A program made the translations under genes and the position numbers. Below the pieces are notes generated by a model that saw only the letters and a list, made by a program, of their open reading frames with translations, was not told the origin of the DNA and made no database searches. From an uncultured Centipeda sp. (lineage in GTDB: Bacteria; Bacillota; Negativicutes; Selenomonadales; Selenomonadaceae), in the NCBI GenBank assembly GCA_905372865.1, contig CAJPQT010000005.1:1-64000 (forward strand): a DNA stretch of 64,000 bases. The letters run 5' to 3'. Below are positions 1 through 8,245 of this stretch, piece by piece (the first letter of the stretch is position 1; every line of letters starts with the position of its first letter).

Positions 1-663
1 GTTCTGCCCCGTGGCGTAGATGGAGCCGATGTAGGTGTGCTCGTGCTTGTATGCCGCCGCGAGCAGTACCGCGACGGTATCGTTGATGACAGCGACGGGT
101 TCGACGTTGGTCATGCCGCGCCGTGCGAGTGCCTCTTTGAGGAGGTCGTTGACGACTTTGCCTTCGACCCCCTGCGTGGCAAACTCCTTGGTCCAGACGA
201 TGAGCTTCGCATTGTTGAGGTCGGTCTGCTGTGAGGGGAAGGAGAAGGTATGTCCGAGGAGGTATTTTGTTTCCCGATTCCCTTCGATTGCCTCGTCGAT
301 GATGGAAGCGAGGAAGTCAAACATCTCCTCCGCCGTCGCATCTGCGCTCACATAGTCATAGACGCCGGGCAGAGTGAGCGGCTTTGCGACCTTGCTCAGC
401 ACCTCGTATTCGCCGCTGCCCTTGAGGAGAATGCGCAGGGCGCGGACGTTCGTGCCGCCGAAGTCGAGCGCAAGGAAGGAGCCGTGCTCCTTCCCGCTCG
501 GCAGCCCTGCGTAGGAGCGGAGCATACGGAGCATGGCGTTCTTTTCGCCCGCAAGCCCCGCGCACATATCGGCGCGGAAATCGCTCACGATTTTGCGAAG
601 AGCATCATCGTCCAAGGTAAAGGCGGCTTTTATCTCGTCAAATTTTTCACGATCAAATCCCAT
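1..663 (-). CDS. Hexokinase (eukaryotic-type hexokinase family), 3' part missing
   Basis: Reading the minus strand from an ATG at 663 gives 221 codons with no stop before the window edge, so the C-terminus is cut off. An AGGAG-type ribosome site lies just upstream. Residues about 65-75 read LALDFGGTNVRALRI, the phosphate-1/ATP-binding motif of hexokinases, and a later GHTFSFPS segment matches the sugar-binding region of the eukaryote-like hexokinase fold rather than the short bacterial ROK glucokinases. It would phosphorylate the free glucose released by the GH13 glucosidase encoded upstream. It lies in the same direction as that gene and the HAD gene, separated by a structured repeat. Family call is confident; exact sugar range is not. 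Confidence 0.85.
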   Translation of the reverse strand, partial: MGFDREKFDEIKAAFTLDDDALRKIVSDFRADMCAGLAGEKNAMLRMLRSYAGLPSGKEHGSFLALDFGGTNVRALRILLKGSGEYEVLSKVAKPLTLPGVYDYVSADATAEEMFDFLASIIDEAIEGNRETKYLLGHTFSFPSQQTDLNNAKLIVWTKEFATQGVEGKVVNDLLKEALARRGMTNVEPVAVINDTVAVLLAAAYKHEHTYIGSIYATGQN

Positions 664-706
664 GGTAACTCCTCCCAGTTGGAACAGTTTCTGTGTGACG
701 GTCTTC

Positions 707-881
707 GGCAGTGCGAAGCCCCAAAGCGAACCTTAGTGGAGCAAACGGGGAAAGCGTGCGACCCGCCCCCGACGTACTTCTTTCGTTCAAGCGTAGCGCG
801 TTTAAGAAGTGCGCCGGTATTTAGGCGGACGAGCACGCGACCATTTGCGCAACGAGGTGTTCGCGTGGGGCTTGTACTGCC
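707..881 (+). repeat. Structured intergenic repeat, copy A
   Basis: This 175-base element is bounded by complementary ends (GGCAGT at 707-712, ACTGCC at 876-881) that extend inward through AAGCCCC/GGGGCTT. Inner helices are GCAAA (741-745) with TTTGC, GCGTGC (754-759) with GCACGC (833-838), CCGCC with GGCGG (824-828), and an apical CTTCTT/AAGAAG hairpin around 777-809. Conserved unpaired or junction motifs shared with copies B-D are GCGAACC, CTTTCGTTCAAGCG, GGTATTT and GCAACGAGG. It fills most of the gap between the hexokinase and HAD genes. Function unknown. Confidence 0.85.
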
Positions 882-906
882 CTAAATCTGTCTCCTATAT
901 TCCCCT

Positions 907-1680
907 TTAACGGAAGTGATCGAGCATCGCGCCGACGCTCGGGAACACCTGCTTTGCCTGTGCCTGTATCTCGGGGCGTGCCGTGGTGAGCGAGTAGCCG
1001 TCCCACGCCTTGAGCATCGGCAGGTCGTTCGTCTCGTCACCGATGGCGAACACCTCCGCGCCGTCCCAGCCCATGACGGAGAGGAGCTTCTTGATGCCCT
1101 CATCCTTGCTGATGCCGACAGGTGTGATGTCGAGGCTGCACGCGTTTGGGAAGGCGTGAATCAAATGCCCAAGTTTCTCATTCAAGACGGCGGCACACGC
1201 ATCGGACAGCGCAGGCTCGTGGAAGCCGAGCGAGAACTGCTGAATCCCCGTCAGCCCCCCGATCTCGCTTTCCTCAATGTAGACGATGGGGAAGTCCCAG
1301 TCCTTTGCCTCACGCTCGATCCACGAGCCCTCGGAGTGGTGGCAGAGGTAGGTCACATCTGCCGCCGAGAAGGCGAAGTGGAAGGACTTCTGTGCGCTCG
1401 GCTCCGACGCAATCGCCGTGAGCGCGCGAGGATCAATCTCCGCCTGAAATCGGACGGCTGCATCCGCACCTCGTATGATGCCGCCGTTGTTGCAGACGGT
1501 GTAGTCGAACTCCACGCCGTATTCCTCAAGCTGCGGGACAAGCATCCCATAGTCGCGTCCCGAGATCACACCGAACTTGTGCCCTGCGGCACGCCAGCGG
1601 GCAATGCCCTCCTTCGTCTCCTCGTCGATTTTGCCGCCCCGGAGGAGCGTGCCGTCGTAATCGCTTGCCGCTACCTTCAT
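907..1680 (-). CDS. HAD-superfamily (Cof-type, subclass IIB) sugar phosphatase
   Basis: The 257-residue protein begins with the HAD motif I DYDGT (Asp7 nucleophile and Asp9 acid/base) and has motif IV GDETND at about 214-219, which would bind Mg2+. The length and the large cap between motifs II and III are typical of Cof/YidA-like phosphatases that hydrolyse small phosphorylated metabolites. The start codon overlaps the stop of the upstream glucosidase by four bases (ATGA), so the two are translationally coupled. A housekeeping role dephosphorylating a sugar phosphate made by the PTS pathway is a reasonable inference. The substrate cannot be read from sequence. Confidence 0.85.
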   Translation of the reverse strand: MKVAASDYDGTLLRGGKIDEETKEGIARWRAAGHKFGVISGRDYGMLVPQLEEYGVEFDYTVCNNGGIIRGADAAVRFQAEIDPRALTAIASEPSAQKSFHFAFSAADVTYLCHHSEGSWIEREAKDWDFPIVYIEESEIGGLTGIQQFSLGFHEPALSDACAAVLNEKLGHLIHAFPNACSLDITPVGISKDEGIKKLLSVMGWDGAEVFAIGDETNDLPMLKAWDGYSLTTARPEIQAQAKQVFPSVGAMLDHFR

Positions 1681-3341
1681 TTTACTTCCTCCTCATAGAC
1701 AACCGCCTCGAGCGGACGGAGCGCAGCCTTTGGCGCATCCGCATAGCTGCCGATGAGCCGCACGCCCCTCAAAAATCCTGCGGGAAGCTGTGCCTCCTCT
1801 GCGGAAAAGTTGACTGCCGTAACGATGCGGCGATTGCCTTCCGTACGAGAGAATGCGTAGATCTGCTCGTTTTCGGCAAGCAGTTCCTCATAGACCCCGT
1901 TGAGCAGTACGGGATTCGTCTTGCGCAGACGGATGATCTGCTTGTAGTAATTGAGCACGGAGTCCGCATCCGCTTCCTCTGCCGCCGCATTGATTGTGTG
2001 ATAGTTCTCGTTTGCGGGCAGCCACGGTGTACCTGTGGTGAATCCGGCGTTCGCCGTATCGTTCCACTGCATCGGCGTACGCGCATTGTCACGGCTGTTG
2101 AAGTGGACAAAGGACAGTGCCTCTGCGGGCGAGAATCCTTCCTTCAGTGCAAGCTCGTATTGCCCGTGGGAGGAGATGTCATCGTATGCGTCGATCGTAT
2201 CCCATTTGACGTTTGTCATGCCGAGCTCTTCGCCCTCGTAGATGAAGGGCGTGCCGCGCAGAGTCATGAGAATGGTCGCGAGTGCCTTTGCCGCAAGGCG
2301 TGCATCGCCGCCCTTCGGGAAGAAGTAGTTCACCGAGCGTGCGCGGTCATGGTTCTCGAAGTAGATCGGATACCAGCCCTCCTTGGCAACACCCGCCTGA
2401 CTCGCGGAGAGTGCGCCCTTGAGCTTTGTGAGCTTCCACGGAACCATCTTCGACCAGCATTCGCCGTCCTCGTAGGGGACGAGGACGTGCGCAAACTCGA
2501 ACAGCATCGAGAATACGCCGTTCTCGCCGACCCAGTCGGGCAGCTCCGCCACGCTGACACCGTTCGCCTCGCCGACGGTGAAGATGTCGTGCCCGTCAAA
2601 GACCTCCCTGCGGAACTCGTGGAGGAAATCGAGGATGCCGGGCGTGTTCGCCGTCATTGTGTGGACGCTCACCATGCCGTCCGCCGCGTCGGGCGTGCCG
2701 TCCTCGAAGACGGCGGGTTTCTTGATGTAGGTGATCGCGTCAATACGGAAGCCGCCGACGCCCTTATCGAGCCAGAAGTTCGCCGCTGCAAAGAGGGCTG
2801 CACGTACCTCTGGATTCTCCCAGTTGAGATCTGGCTGCGCCTCGGCAAAGGTATGGAGGTAGTATTGATCGCGTTCCGCGCAGTACGTCCACGCGGAGCC
2901 GCCGAAGATGCCGCGCCAGTTCGTCGGCGCACTGCCGCCCTCTTTCGCGTCGCGCCAGATGTACCAGCCGCTCTTTGCGTTATTGCGGCTGGACTTCGAC
3001 TCGATAAACCACGGATGCTGATCGGAGCTGTGGTTGTAGACGAGATCCATGACGATGCGCATATCGCGCTTCTTTGCTTCGGCGATCAGCTCCTCCATGT
3101 CGGCGAGCGTGCCGAACTGGGGATTGATGCCCGTGTAGTCGCTGATGTCATAGCCGTTGTCGACCATGGGTGAGGGATAGACGGGGGTGAGCCAGAGCGC
3201 ACCTGCGCCAAGTTCCTTCAGATAGTCGAGCTTTTCGGTGATGCCGCGCAGATCGCCTGTGCCGCTGCCCGTGGTATCGTTGAAGCTCTTCGGATAGATT
3301 TGGTAGACAGCGGTGTTCTGCCACCATTTCGTTGCTTTCAT
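1677..3341 (-). CDS. GH13 alpha-glucosidase / phospho-alpha-glucosidase
   Basis: The 554-residue enzyme starts WWQNTAVYQIYPKSF, the classic opening of oligo-1,6-glucosidase and TreC-type GH13 enzymes. Catalytic residues are visible: nucleophile Asp201 in GFRIDAIT, acid/base Glu258 in VGEANG and the stabilising Asp332 in FENHDRAR. It is cytoplasmic (no signal peptide) and encoded between the PTS permease and the HAD/hexokinase genes, so it probably cleaves the incoming phosphorylated alpha-glucoside or a derived oligosaccharide to glucose plus glucose-6-phosphate. TreC-like trehalose-6-phosphate hydrolase is an alternative, but the neighbouring permease looks like the maltose/alpha-glucoside class, so I leave the symbol blank. 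Confidence 0.9.
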   Translation of the reverse strand: MKATKWWQNTAVYQIYPKSFNDTTGSGTGDLRGITEKLDYLKELGAGALWLTPVYPSPMVDNGYDISDYTGINPQFGTLADMEELIAEAKKRDMRIVMDLVYNHSSDQHPWFIESKSSRNNAKSGWYIWRDAKEGGSAPTNWRGIFGGSAWTYCAERDQYYLHTFAEAQPDLNWENPEVRAALFAAANFWLDKGVGGFRIDAITYIKKPAVFEDGTPDAADGMVSVHTMTANTPGILDFLHEFRREVFDGHDIFTVGEANGVSVAELPDWVGENGVFSMLFEFAHVLVPYEDGECWSKMVPWKLTKLKGALSASQAGVAKEGWYPIYFENHDRARSVNYFFPKGGDARLAAKALATILMTLRGTPFIYEGEELGMTNVKWDTIDAYDDISSHGQYELALKEGFSPAEALSFVHFNSRDNARTPMQWNDTANAGFTTGTPWLPANENYHTINAAAEEADADSVLNYYKQIIRLRKTNPVLLNGVYEELLAENEQIYAFSRTEGNRRIVTAVNFSAEEAQLPAGFLRGVRLIGSYADAPKAALRPLEAVVYEEEVK

Positions 3342-3398
3342 GCTTGTTCCTTTCCTGCAAAGTTACTGTGCAGTTATGTGAATTTCGTATCGGTAGTT

Positions 3399-3582
3399 TG
3401 TGGGGAAATGCGTTGCCCGTAAGCGAACCCTAGTGGAGCAAGCGAGTAAAATGCGCGGTATGCCCCGGCGAATTTCTTTCGTTCAAGCGAAGCGCGTTTA
3501 AGAAGTCCGCCGGTATTTGAGCATACAAGCGCATGATCGCTTGCGCAACTAAGCGTTCGCGGCAGGCATCGCATGACCCACA
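3399..3582 (+). repeat. Structured intergenic repeat, copy B
   Basis: A second copy of the element at 707-881, 184 bases long, between the GH13 and PTS genes. Outer ends TGTGGG (3399-3404) and CCCACA (3577-3582) pair and continue as ATGCG/CGCAT and TGCC/GGCA. Inner pairs are GCAAGCG with CGCTTGC, ATGCGC with GCGCAT, GTATGC with GCATAC and CCGGCG with CGCCGG. These paired segments differ from copy A but remain complementary, while the motifs GCGAACCCTAGTGGAGCAAGCG (split around the helix), TTTCTTTCGTTCAAGCG and GGTATTT are nearly unchanged. Confidence 0.85.
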
Positions 3583-3592
3583 GATACAAATC

Positions 3593-5704
3593 TCAGAACG
3601 TCAGCACAGGGGTTTCGCCCGCCTTGGCATCCATGCCCGTTGTCTTCTTCATGAGCGGGTACTCGGCGGAGTTCGTGACCGCCATGATGACCGTGTCCTG
3701 ATAGCCCGCCGCATGAATCACGTCGCGGTCGAACTTCACGAGCGGCGCACCCGCCTTTACGCTCTCGCCCATCTTGACGAGGAGCTCAAAGCCCTTGCCT
3801 TCGAGCTTTACCGTGTCCACACCGATGTGGATGAGGAGCTCCGCGCCGTTGTCCATGCGGAGACCGACCGCATGGCGGCTGTCCTCCATGACCATCGTGA
3901 CCTCGGCATCCGCAGGAGCGACCACAACGCCCTCGGTCGGCTCGACCGCAACGCCGTCGCCCATCATCTTTTGCGAGAACATCTCGTCCTTGACCTCGCT
4001 CATGTCGATGACATGACCCGTTGTGACTGCATTGATGGCGACGGATTTCTCCGTGCCGACGGCAACCTCGTCCACGTCGGAGGCAGGAGCCGTGAGGAGT
4101 GCCTCGAAACGCTCGCGGATCTGCGGGACGGAGAGCCCAACAATGACCTGGAATGCGTGACCGTTGCGGACAAGTCCGTGTGCGCCCGCCTCGGTGAATG
4201 CACCTGTCGGAGCGACCAGCTCGGGATCGTTGACCGTGACGCGCAGACGCGTTGCACAGTTCGTCACGTCCTTGATGTTCGTCGCGCCGCCGAGACCGTC
4301 GAGGAAGGCACGCGCCTTCACATCGCGCTCGTCGAGCTTCATGCCGGGAGCCGCAGCCGCAGCATCCGCAGCACCTGCCTGTTTTGCCTTGTAGTCCGCC
4401 TTGGTAAAGAGCTTGTCCTCCACGCCGTCGTCCGTGCGGCCGGGGGTCTTATAGTCCTTGAACTGGATGACCCAGCGGAAGACGAAGAAGTAAATCGCGG
4501 TGAAGCACAGCCCCACACCGATCTGCATGAGATACGTTGCATAGTGGTAGGAGAAGAGGGGAATCCAGTTCTGCACAAACGCGTCGATGAGACCGCCGCC
4601 GAAGTTGCCCGAGAGGCCGATTGCGTAGAGCGTTGCGGAGAGTGTCGCCGAGAGGGCGGCGTGCAGGAGATAGAGAAGCGGTGCGACGAAGAGGAAGGTG
4701 AACTCGAGCGGCTCGGTGATTCCGCAGAGCACCGCCGTGATCGTTGCGGGGATGAGGAGTGCCGCGGTCTTCTTGCGCTTTTCGGGCTTTGCACACATGT
4801 AGATCGCGAGTGCAGCGCCCGGCAGACCGAAGACCTTGCCGCTGCCGTGGAGGGCAAAGCCGCCCTCGGGAAAGAGTTCGCGCAGCGACTGTCCGCTGAC
4901 CATGAAGTCGTTGATGTGTCCGAGCCAGTATGCCTGAATGCCGCCGTCGACGACCGCAGGTCCGAAGATGAACGGGAGATAGATGAAGTGATGCAGACCC
5001 GCCGGGAGGAGCATTTTCTCCGAGAATGTGTATGCCCAGACACCGATGATGCCGCTGGTCTTGAGGAAGAACTGGAACTGCTCGATGGCGTGCTGTACCG
5101 CCGGCCAGACGATGCAGAAGAGGAGTGCCATCGGGATCATGACGGCAAAGCCGATCGCGACGACGAAGGCAGGCCCCTTGAAGATGCCGAGCCAGTCGGG
5201 GATGTTCGTGTCATAGAAGCGGTTGTGCAGGAACGCCGTGCAGCAGGCGATGAAGATCGCGCCGAGCATGCCCATGTCGAGCGTCTTGACGTTTGCGATC
5301 ATCGCAAGGCCCGTGCCGGGACCTGCCGGCTGGCTGTAGTCCACGCCGAACGCGCTGCCGTGGAGTGTGAGGAATGCGGAGATGAAGTAGTTAAAGAGCA
5401 TGTAGATGACGAAGGACTCCATCGCGCAGCGTGCGGGTTCCTTCTTGGCAAAGCCGATGGGAACGGCGATCGCGAAGAGAATGGGCATCTGCGCGAACAC
5501 GGTCCATGCGCCCTGTTCGACGACGAACCAGAAATCGTACCAGAGTGTGCCCTTTGCGGCGATGCTGCCGAGCAGCCCCTCGTTTTTGCAGACGATGGAC
5601 ACCGCCACCGTCAGACCGAAGAATGCAAACAGGATGACGGGCGTATACATCGCGCCGCCGAACCGCTGCATGTTCTGCATGATGACATCTTTGCTGAGTG
5701 CCAT
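3593..5704 (-). CDS. PTS alpha-glucoside (maltose-type) transporter, fused EIIC-EIIB-EIIA
   Basis: The 703-residue membrane protein imports and phosphorylates an alpha-glucoside. Residues about 1-440 form the EIIC permease with many hydrophobic segments and the GITEPLEFTFLF signature of the glucose/alpha-glucoside superfamily. An EIIB domain follows with the phosphocysteine motif NCATRLRV (Cys near 483). A C-terminal EIIA-Glc-like domain carries the phosphohistidine motif LLIHIGVDTV (His near 624). The EIIC sequence recalls the Bacillus MalP/GlvC and Klebsiella AglA class, from memory rather than alignment. Having all three domains on one chain means only HPr and enzyme I are needed. An RpiR-type regulator is encoded directly upstream, as for Bacillus malP. 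Confidence 0.9.
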   Translation of the reverse strand: MALSKDVIMQNMQRFGGAMYTPVILFAFFGLTVAVSIVCKNEGLLGSIAAKGTLWYDFWFVVEQGAWTVFAQMPILFAIAVPIGFAKKEPARCAMESFVIYMLFNYFISAFLTLHGSAFGVDYSQPAGPGTGLAMIANVKTLDMGMLGAIFIACCTAFLHNRFYDTNIPDWLGIFKGPAFVVAIGFAVMIPMALLFCIVWPAVQHAIEQFQFFLKTSGIIGVWAYTFSEKMLLPAGLHHFIYLPFIFGPAVVDGGIQAYWLGHINDFMVSGQSLRELFPEGGFALHGSGKVFGLPGAALAIYMCAKPEKRKKTAALLIPATITAVLCGITEPLEFTFLFVAPLLYLLHAALSATLSATLYAIGLSGNFGGGLIDAFVQNWIPLFSYHYATYLMQIGVGLCFTAIYFFVFRWVIQFKDYKTPGRTDDGVEDKLFTKADYKAKQAGAADAAAAAPGMKLDERDVKARAFLDGLGGATNIKDVTNCATRLRVTVNDPELVAPTGAFTEAGAHGLVRNGHAFQVIVGLSVPQIRERFEALLTAPASDVDEVAVGTEKSVAINAVTTGHVIDMSEVKDEMFSQKMMGDGVAVEPTEGVVVAPADAEVTMVMEDSRHAVGLRMDNGAELLIHIGVDTVKLEGKGFELLVKMGESVKAGAPLVKFDRDVIHAAGYQDTVIMAVTNSAEYPLMKKTTGMDAKAGETPVLTF

Positions 5705-5815
5705 GTGCGTTCCTCCTTATCCCAAAACCAAACCTCTGCGGCGGGGAAGCTCCGTGCCTCCCGCGAATGAAACTGAAACTAAAATGAAATCCGTTGTCTC
5801 TAAGATAGCGCAAAA

Positions 5816-5844
5816 ATGCCGCGAACGCAATAGGTTCGCGGCAT
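5816..5844 (-). terminator. Hairpin terminator in the leader of the PTS gene
   Basis: An 11-bp perfect stem (ATGCCGCGAAC / GTTCGCGGCAT) with a 7-base loop is followed, on the minus strand, by TTTTT. It sits between the RpiR gene and the PTS gene. It could simply end the regulator transcript. If the PTS promoter lies upstream of it, it could act as an attenuator. No convincing promoter was seen on either side to decide. Confidence 0.65.
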
Positions 5845-5909
5845 TCGGGAGGGATGTACGGAGACTGTACTATGGTACATAGGATGAAATTTGTTACAAA
5901 GAAATGGTC

Positions 5910-5944
5910 GGGAATATCCCGCGCGAACGCTTAGGGATATCCCC
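5910..5944. repeat. Short palindrome, possible remnant of the structured repeat
   Basis: ATATCCC (5914-5920) and GGGATAT (5934-5940) flank the loop GCGCGAACGCTTA. The loop and stem resemble the two outer arms of the element at 50725-51008 joined together (ATATCCCACGCGAACGC). An internally deleted copy would look like this. It also lies just after the RpiR stop codon and could simply be part of its terminator. Confidence 0.35.
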
Positions 5945-5949
5945 TTACG

Positions 5950-6729
5950 TTACTCTTCTACGGAAAAATCTTCCTGTTCCTGCAAATAAAGCCTGTAGTG
6001 CACATACCAGATTTCGAGCAGCAGGAAGTAGGCGAGCATGGACTTGAACTGCAGGCGTGTCTCGTTCTCGGCGAGCCCGATCTCAGCGGGCGTGGCGTAG
6101 AGATTCTCCGTCGAGCGGGAGGCGAGTGTGTTGTGCCGCATCTCCGTGATGGAAAGGATGGGCACTCCTTTGAGGCTCAGCCGCTCCGCGAACTCCACCA
6201 CGCGCTCACTTTCGCCCGAGAGCGAGATGAAGACGAAGAGGTCGTCGGGACCCGCCGCCTGATAGACGGAGTAGAACTCCTCACGTCCCGCGATCTCATA
6301 GATGAACACATTGTCGTAGACGAAGAGGCGCTTCATCTCCTGCATGACGTTTGTCTGTACGTAGCCGGAGGCGTAGGCGAAGACGCGGTGCGCCTCGTGG
6401 ATGAGGCGGCTCGCACGCGTGTAGTCGCGCCGCATGAGCTCGCGCCATGTCTCGTCGTAGAAACTGCCGAGCGAGGTGATGACATCGCGCTCGGGCAGGG
6501 AGCGCGATGCCCCTTCCATGCGCATGAATGCCTTCATCTCGCCAAACCCGTCAAAGCCGAGCTTCTGGGCAAAGCGCACCACGGACGCACTCGATACGGC
6601 ACACGTGCGCGCCAGATCGTGAATGGAGGCGCGGCTCGCTGCCGCACGGTTGGCCTCGATGCAGCGCCAGATGCACTTGTCCGTGTCACTGAGCTCGCGC
6701 AGGTGTGCGTTGATTCGTTCCGTAAGCAT
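5950..6729 (-). CDS. RpiR-family transcriptional regulator (HTH plus SIS domain)
   Basis: This 259-residue protein has an N-terminal helix-turn-helix of the RpiR type (residues about 1-80, including a SSASVVRFAQKLGF recognition segment) and a C-terminal SIS sugar-phosphate-binding domain (about 110-240, with VFISLSGES). RpiR-family proteins sense phosphosugars. It is encoded immediately upstream of, and in the same direction as, the alpha-glucoside PTS gene, so it is the likely local regulator, either activator or repressor. MalR/GlvR of Bacillus, which controls the maltose PTS operon, belongs to the same family. Confidence 0.9.
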   Translation of the reverse strand: MLTERINAHLRELSDTDKCIWRCIEANRAAASRASIHDLARTCAVSSASVVRFAQKLGFDGFGEMKAFMRMEGASRSLPERDVITSLGSFYDETWRELMRRDYTRASRLIHEAHRVFAYASGYVQTNVMQEMKRLFVYDNVFIYEIAGREEFYSVYQAAGPDDLFVFISLSGESERVVEFAERLSLKGVPILSITEMRHNTLASRSTENLYATPAEIGLAENETRLQFKSMLAYFLLLEIWYVHYRLYLQEQEDFSVEE

Positions 6730-6941
6730 ACGATGCTCCTTTCGCTGTTTTCCTCATTATAACATATCCTTTTTGATTGCGCGGAAAATTGTTCCTTGTT
6801 ATAATGTGCAGCACTCTAAAGCCCCGTCATATAAGCTTTTGCGGCAGAATCCACATCCGTTTGTCTATCATTGGCAATTGTCGAGAGATTTTTGCCCTGC
6901 GCGCGAAAAAATTTTCTGCTTGTTGCACTTAGATTGTAAAT

Positions 6942-7616
6942 TCAAGATGAAAATATTTCGATGCGTTTGCGCTCCTCTGCCTGTAGCTGCTCGGAAAATG
7001 CTGCGAATCCATGCAAGTCCTCTGTATTGAGATAGTTGATGTACTCCTTGCGCCGTTCCACGGGAATCACGATCGGCGTGATCTCTTCGAGGAAACAGCT
7101 ATACACCATCAGCGCACGGCCGACACGTCCATTGCCGTCCGGGAATGGATGAATATGCTCGAATGCGATATGCTGACGGCAGATCGCGAGTACCTTGTCC
7201 GAATCGGAAGCGGTGGCATCCATCTGTGCAGCGAGATTGTCGATCCAGTCCATCAGCGCCGACGGAACGAAGTAGGGCGGTGTCGGTGTGAAGTCTGCGC
7301 CGACGATCATATTCGGGCGCTGTTTGAACTGCCCCGGGACGCTTTCGATCGCCTCCCCGCACAGGATCGTATGCACCTCGCGGATCAGCGATAGGGAGAG
7401 AGGGGCGCTGGATGTCGACTGCTCGATCAGAAAAGTCATGAACACCTTATAGTTCAGTACCTCGTTCAGCTCTCGCATATCCATCGCGCGCGGAACATAG
7501 CCGTCAACGAGAACGCTTTTTGTCTCGCCCTGCGTCAGCGTGTTGCCTTCGATCGCCGTGGAATGATGCGCCATCCGTACCATGAGATCACTGAGATATT
7601 CAGGAGAGTAAGTCAT
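6942..7616 (-). CDS. Fic-domain protein (AMP-transferase family) with N-terminal inhibitory helix
   Basis: The 224-residue protein contains the complete Fic active-site motif HPFPDGNGRVGR (catalytic His156) in which Fic enzymes transfer AMP, or another nucleotide moiety, to a target hydroxyl. Near the N-terminus the segment STAIEGN (Ser19-Asn25, Glu23) matches the inhibitory motif that blocks ATP binding in class II Fic proteins, so activity is probably self-restrained. The gene is preceded 30 bases upstream by a small XRE regulator in the same direction, suggesting a two-gene cassette. Target unknown. Confidence 0.9.
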   Translation of the reverse strand: MTYSPEYLSDLMVRMAHHSTAIEGNTLTQGETKSVLVDGYVPRAMDMRELNEVLNYKVFMTFLIEQSTSSAPLSLSLIREVHTILCGEAIESVPGQFKQRPNMIVGADFTPTPPYFVPSALMDWIDNLAAQMDATASDSDKVLAICRQHIAFEHIHPFPDGNGRVGRALMVYSCFLEEITPIVIPVERRKEYINYLNTEDLHGFAAFSEQLQAEERKRIEIFSS

Positions 7617-7646
7617 TGGGAGCCTCCTTTCTATGCTCTCTTTCCC

Positions 7647-7844
7647 TTATTTCTTCCGCTTGTTTTTCTCTTTGGCATCCCAGAAGATGAGTTCGAGCGC
7701 TTTTTTTTCCTTTTCTTTGTCCTCTCCATTTTCAATCTTGTTGATGGATGAGCGAGATCTATATCCCATGCGCTTTGCAAGCTCTTCTTGTGATATTCCG
7801 AGCTCTTCTCTGCGAGCACGAATCCTTTTATATATTTCCAACAT
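7647..7844 (-). CDS. Small XRE-family helix-turn-helix regulator
   Basis: A 65-residue protein beginning MLEIYKRIRARREELG with a Cro/C1 helix-turn-helix (GISQEELAKRMGYRSRSSINKIENG) and a lysine-rich tail. A longer open frame reaches 7910, but the extra residues do not look like the family and the ATG at 7844 starts exactly where XRE domains usually begin. It is the upstream partner of the Fic gene and probably represses the pair. Whether it also neutralises Fic, as an antitoxin would, cannot be told from sequence. Confidence 0.8.
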   Translation of the reverse strand: MLEIYKRIRARREELGISQEELAKRMGYRSRSSINKIENGEDKEKEKKALELIFWDAKEKNKRKK

Positions 7845-8245
7845 ATGAGCACCGCCCAGCCATAAACGATAGTGTATGTTCAGTGTACTATATCGTTTCT
7901 TTAAAATCAACGAAGTACTATTATACGAGTATAGATTTATCCCTCAATCGCTGTTTTGAGTTCCTCGTAAGAGTGACCGCACCGTTGTCACTCCGATTAC
8001 GAAGGATAAGGACGGTACAAGGGCGTTACGGTGATGTAGAACGTCGCTGCGTGGTGAGAGAATAAATGAACAGAGAGGGCAGCGTTTCGTGCGCCGTCCC
8101 CTCTCATTTTGTCTGCCATGTCTACGAAAACGACGGAAAAACACGTAAGGCAAGAGCCTTTACAAAAGACAGCGACATTCCCATAGAGCCGCGTCATTGA
8201 AGAGTCTTTGGGGATTTTCACCCAGATACAGTAGAAGCCTTTTCA
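7845..8245. other. Gene-free region with nested inverted repeats
   Basis: No credible gene is present. Two structured stretches stand out. At 7961-8004 CTCGTAA pairs with TTACGAAG around an inner GTGAC/GTCAC hairpin. At 8073-8105 GAGAGGG pairs with CCCTCTC around a GCG-rich inner stem, followed by ATTTTG, which could terminate plus-strand transcription. Neither matches a riboswitch I recognise. Confidence 0.4.

Noticed and set aside
707..881. Interpretation of the repeat as an insertion sequence or classical MITE
   Set aside because: The terminal arms differ in sequence between copies, whereas transposon inverted repeats stay identical to be recognised by a transposase. No target-site duplication or transposase was seen. 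A structure-based explanation fits better.
3533..5770. A 745-codon plus-strand frame opposite the PTS gene
   Set aside because: Composition is typical of an antisense shadow (His/Arg/Glu-rich, no motif), while the minus strand encodes a full three-domain PTS protein.
6777..6805. TTGCGC-17-TATAAT promoter-like sequence on the plus strand
   Set aside because: No plus-strand gene follows; the genes on either side run on the minus strand. It could drive an antisense RNA, but nothing else supports this.
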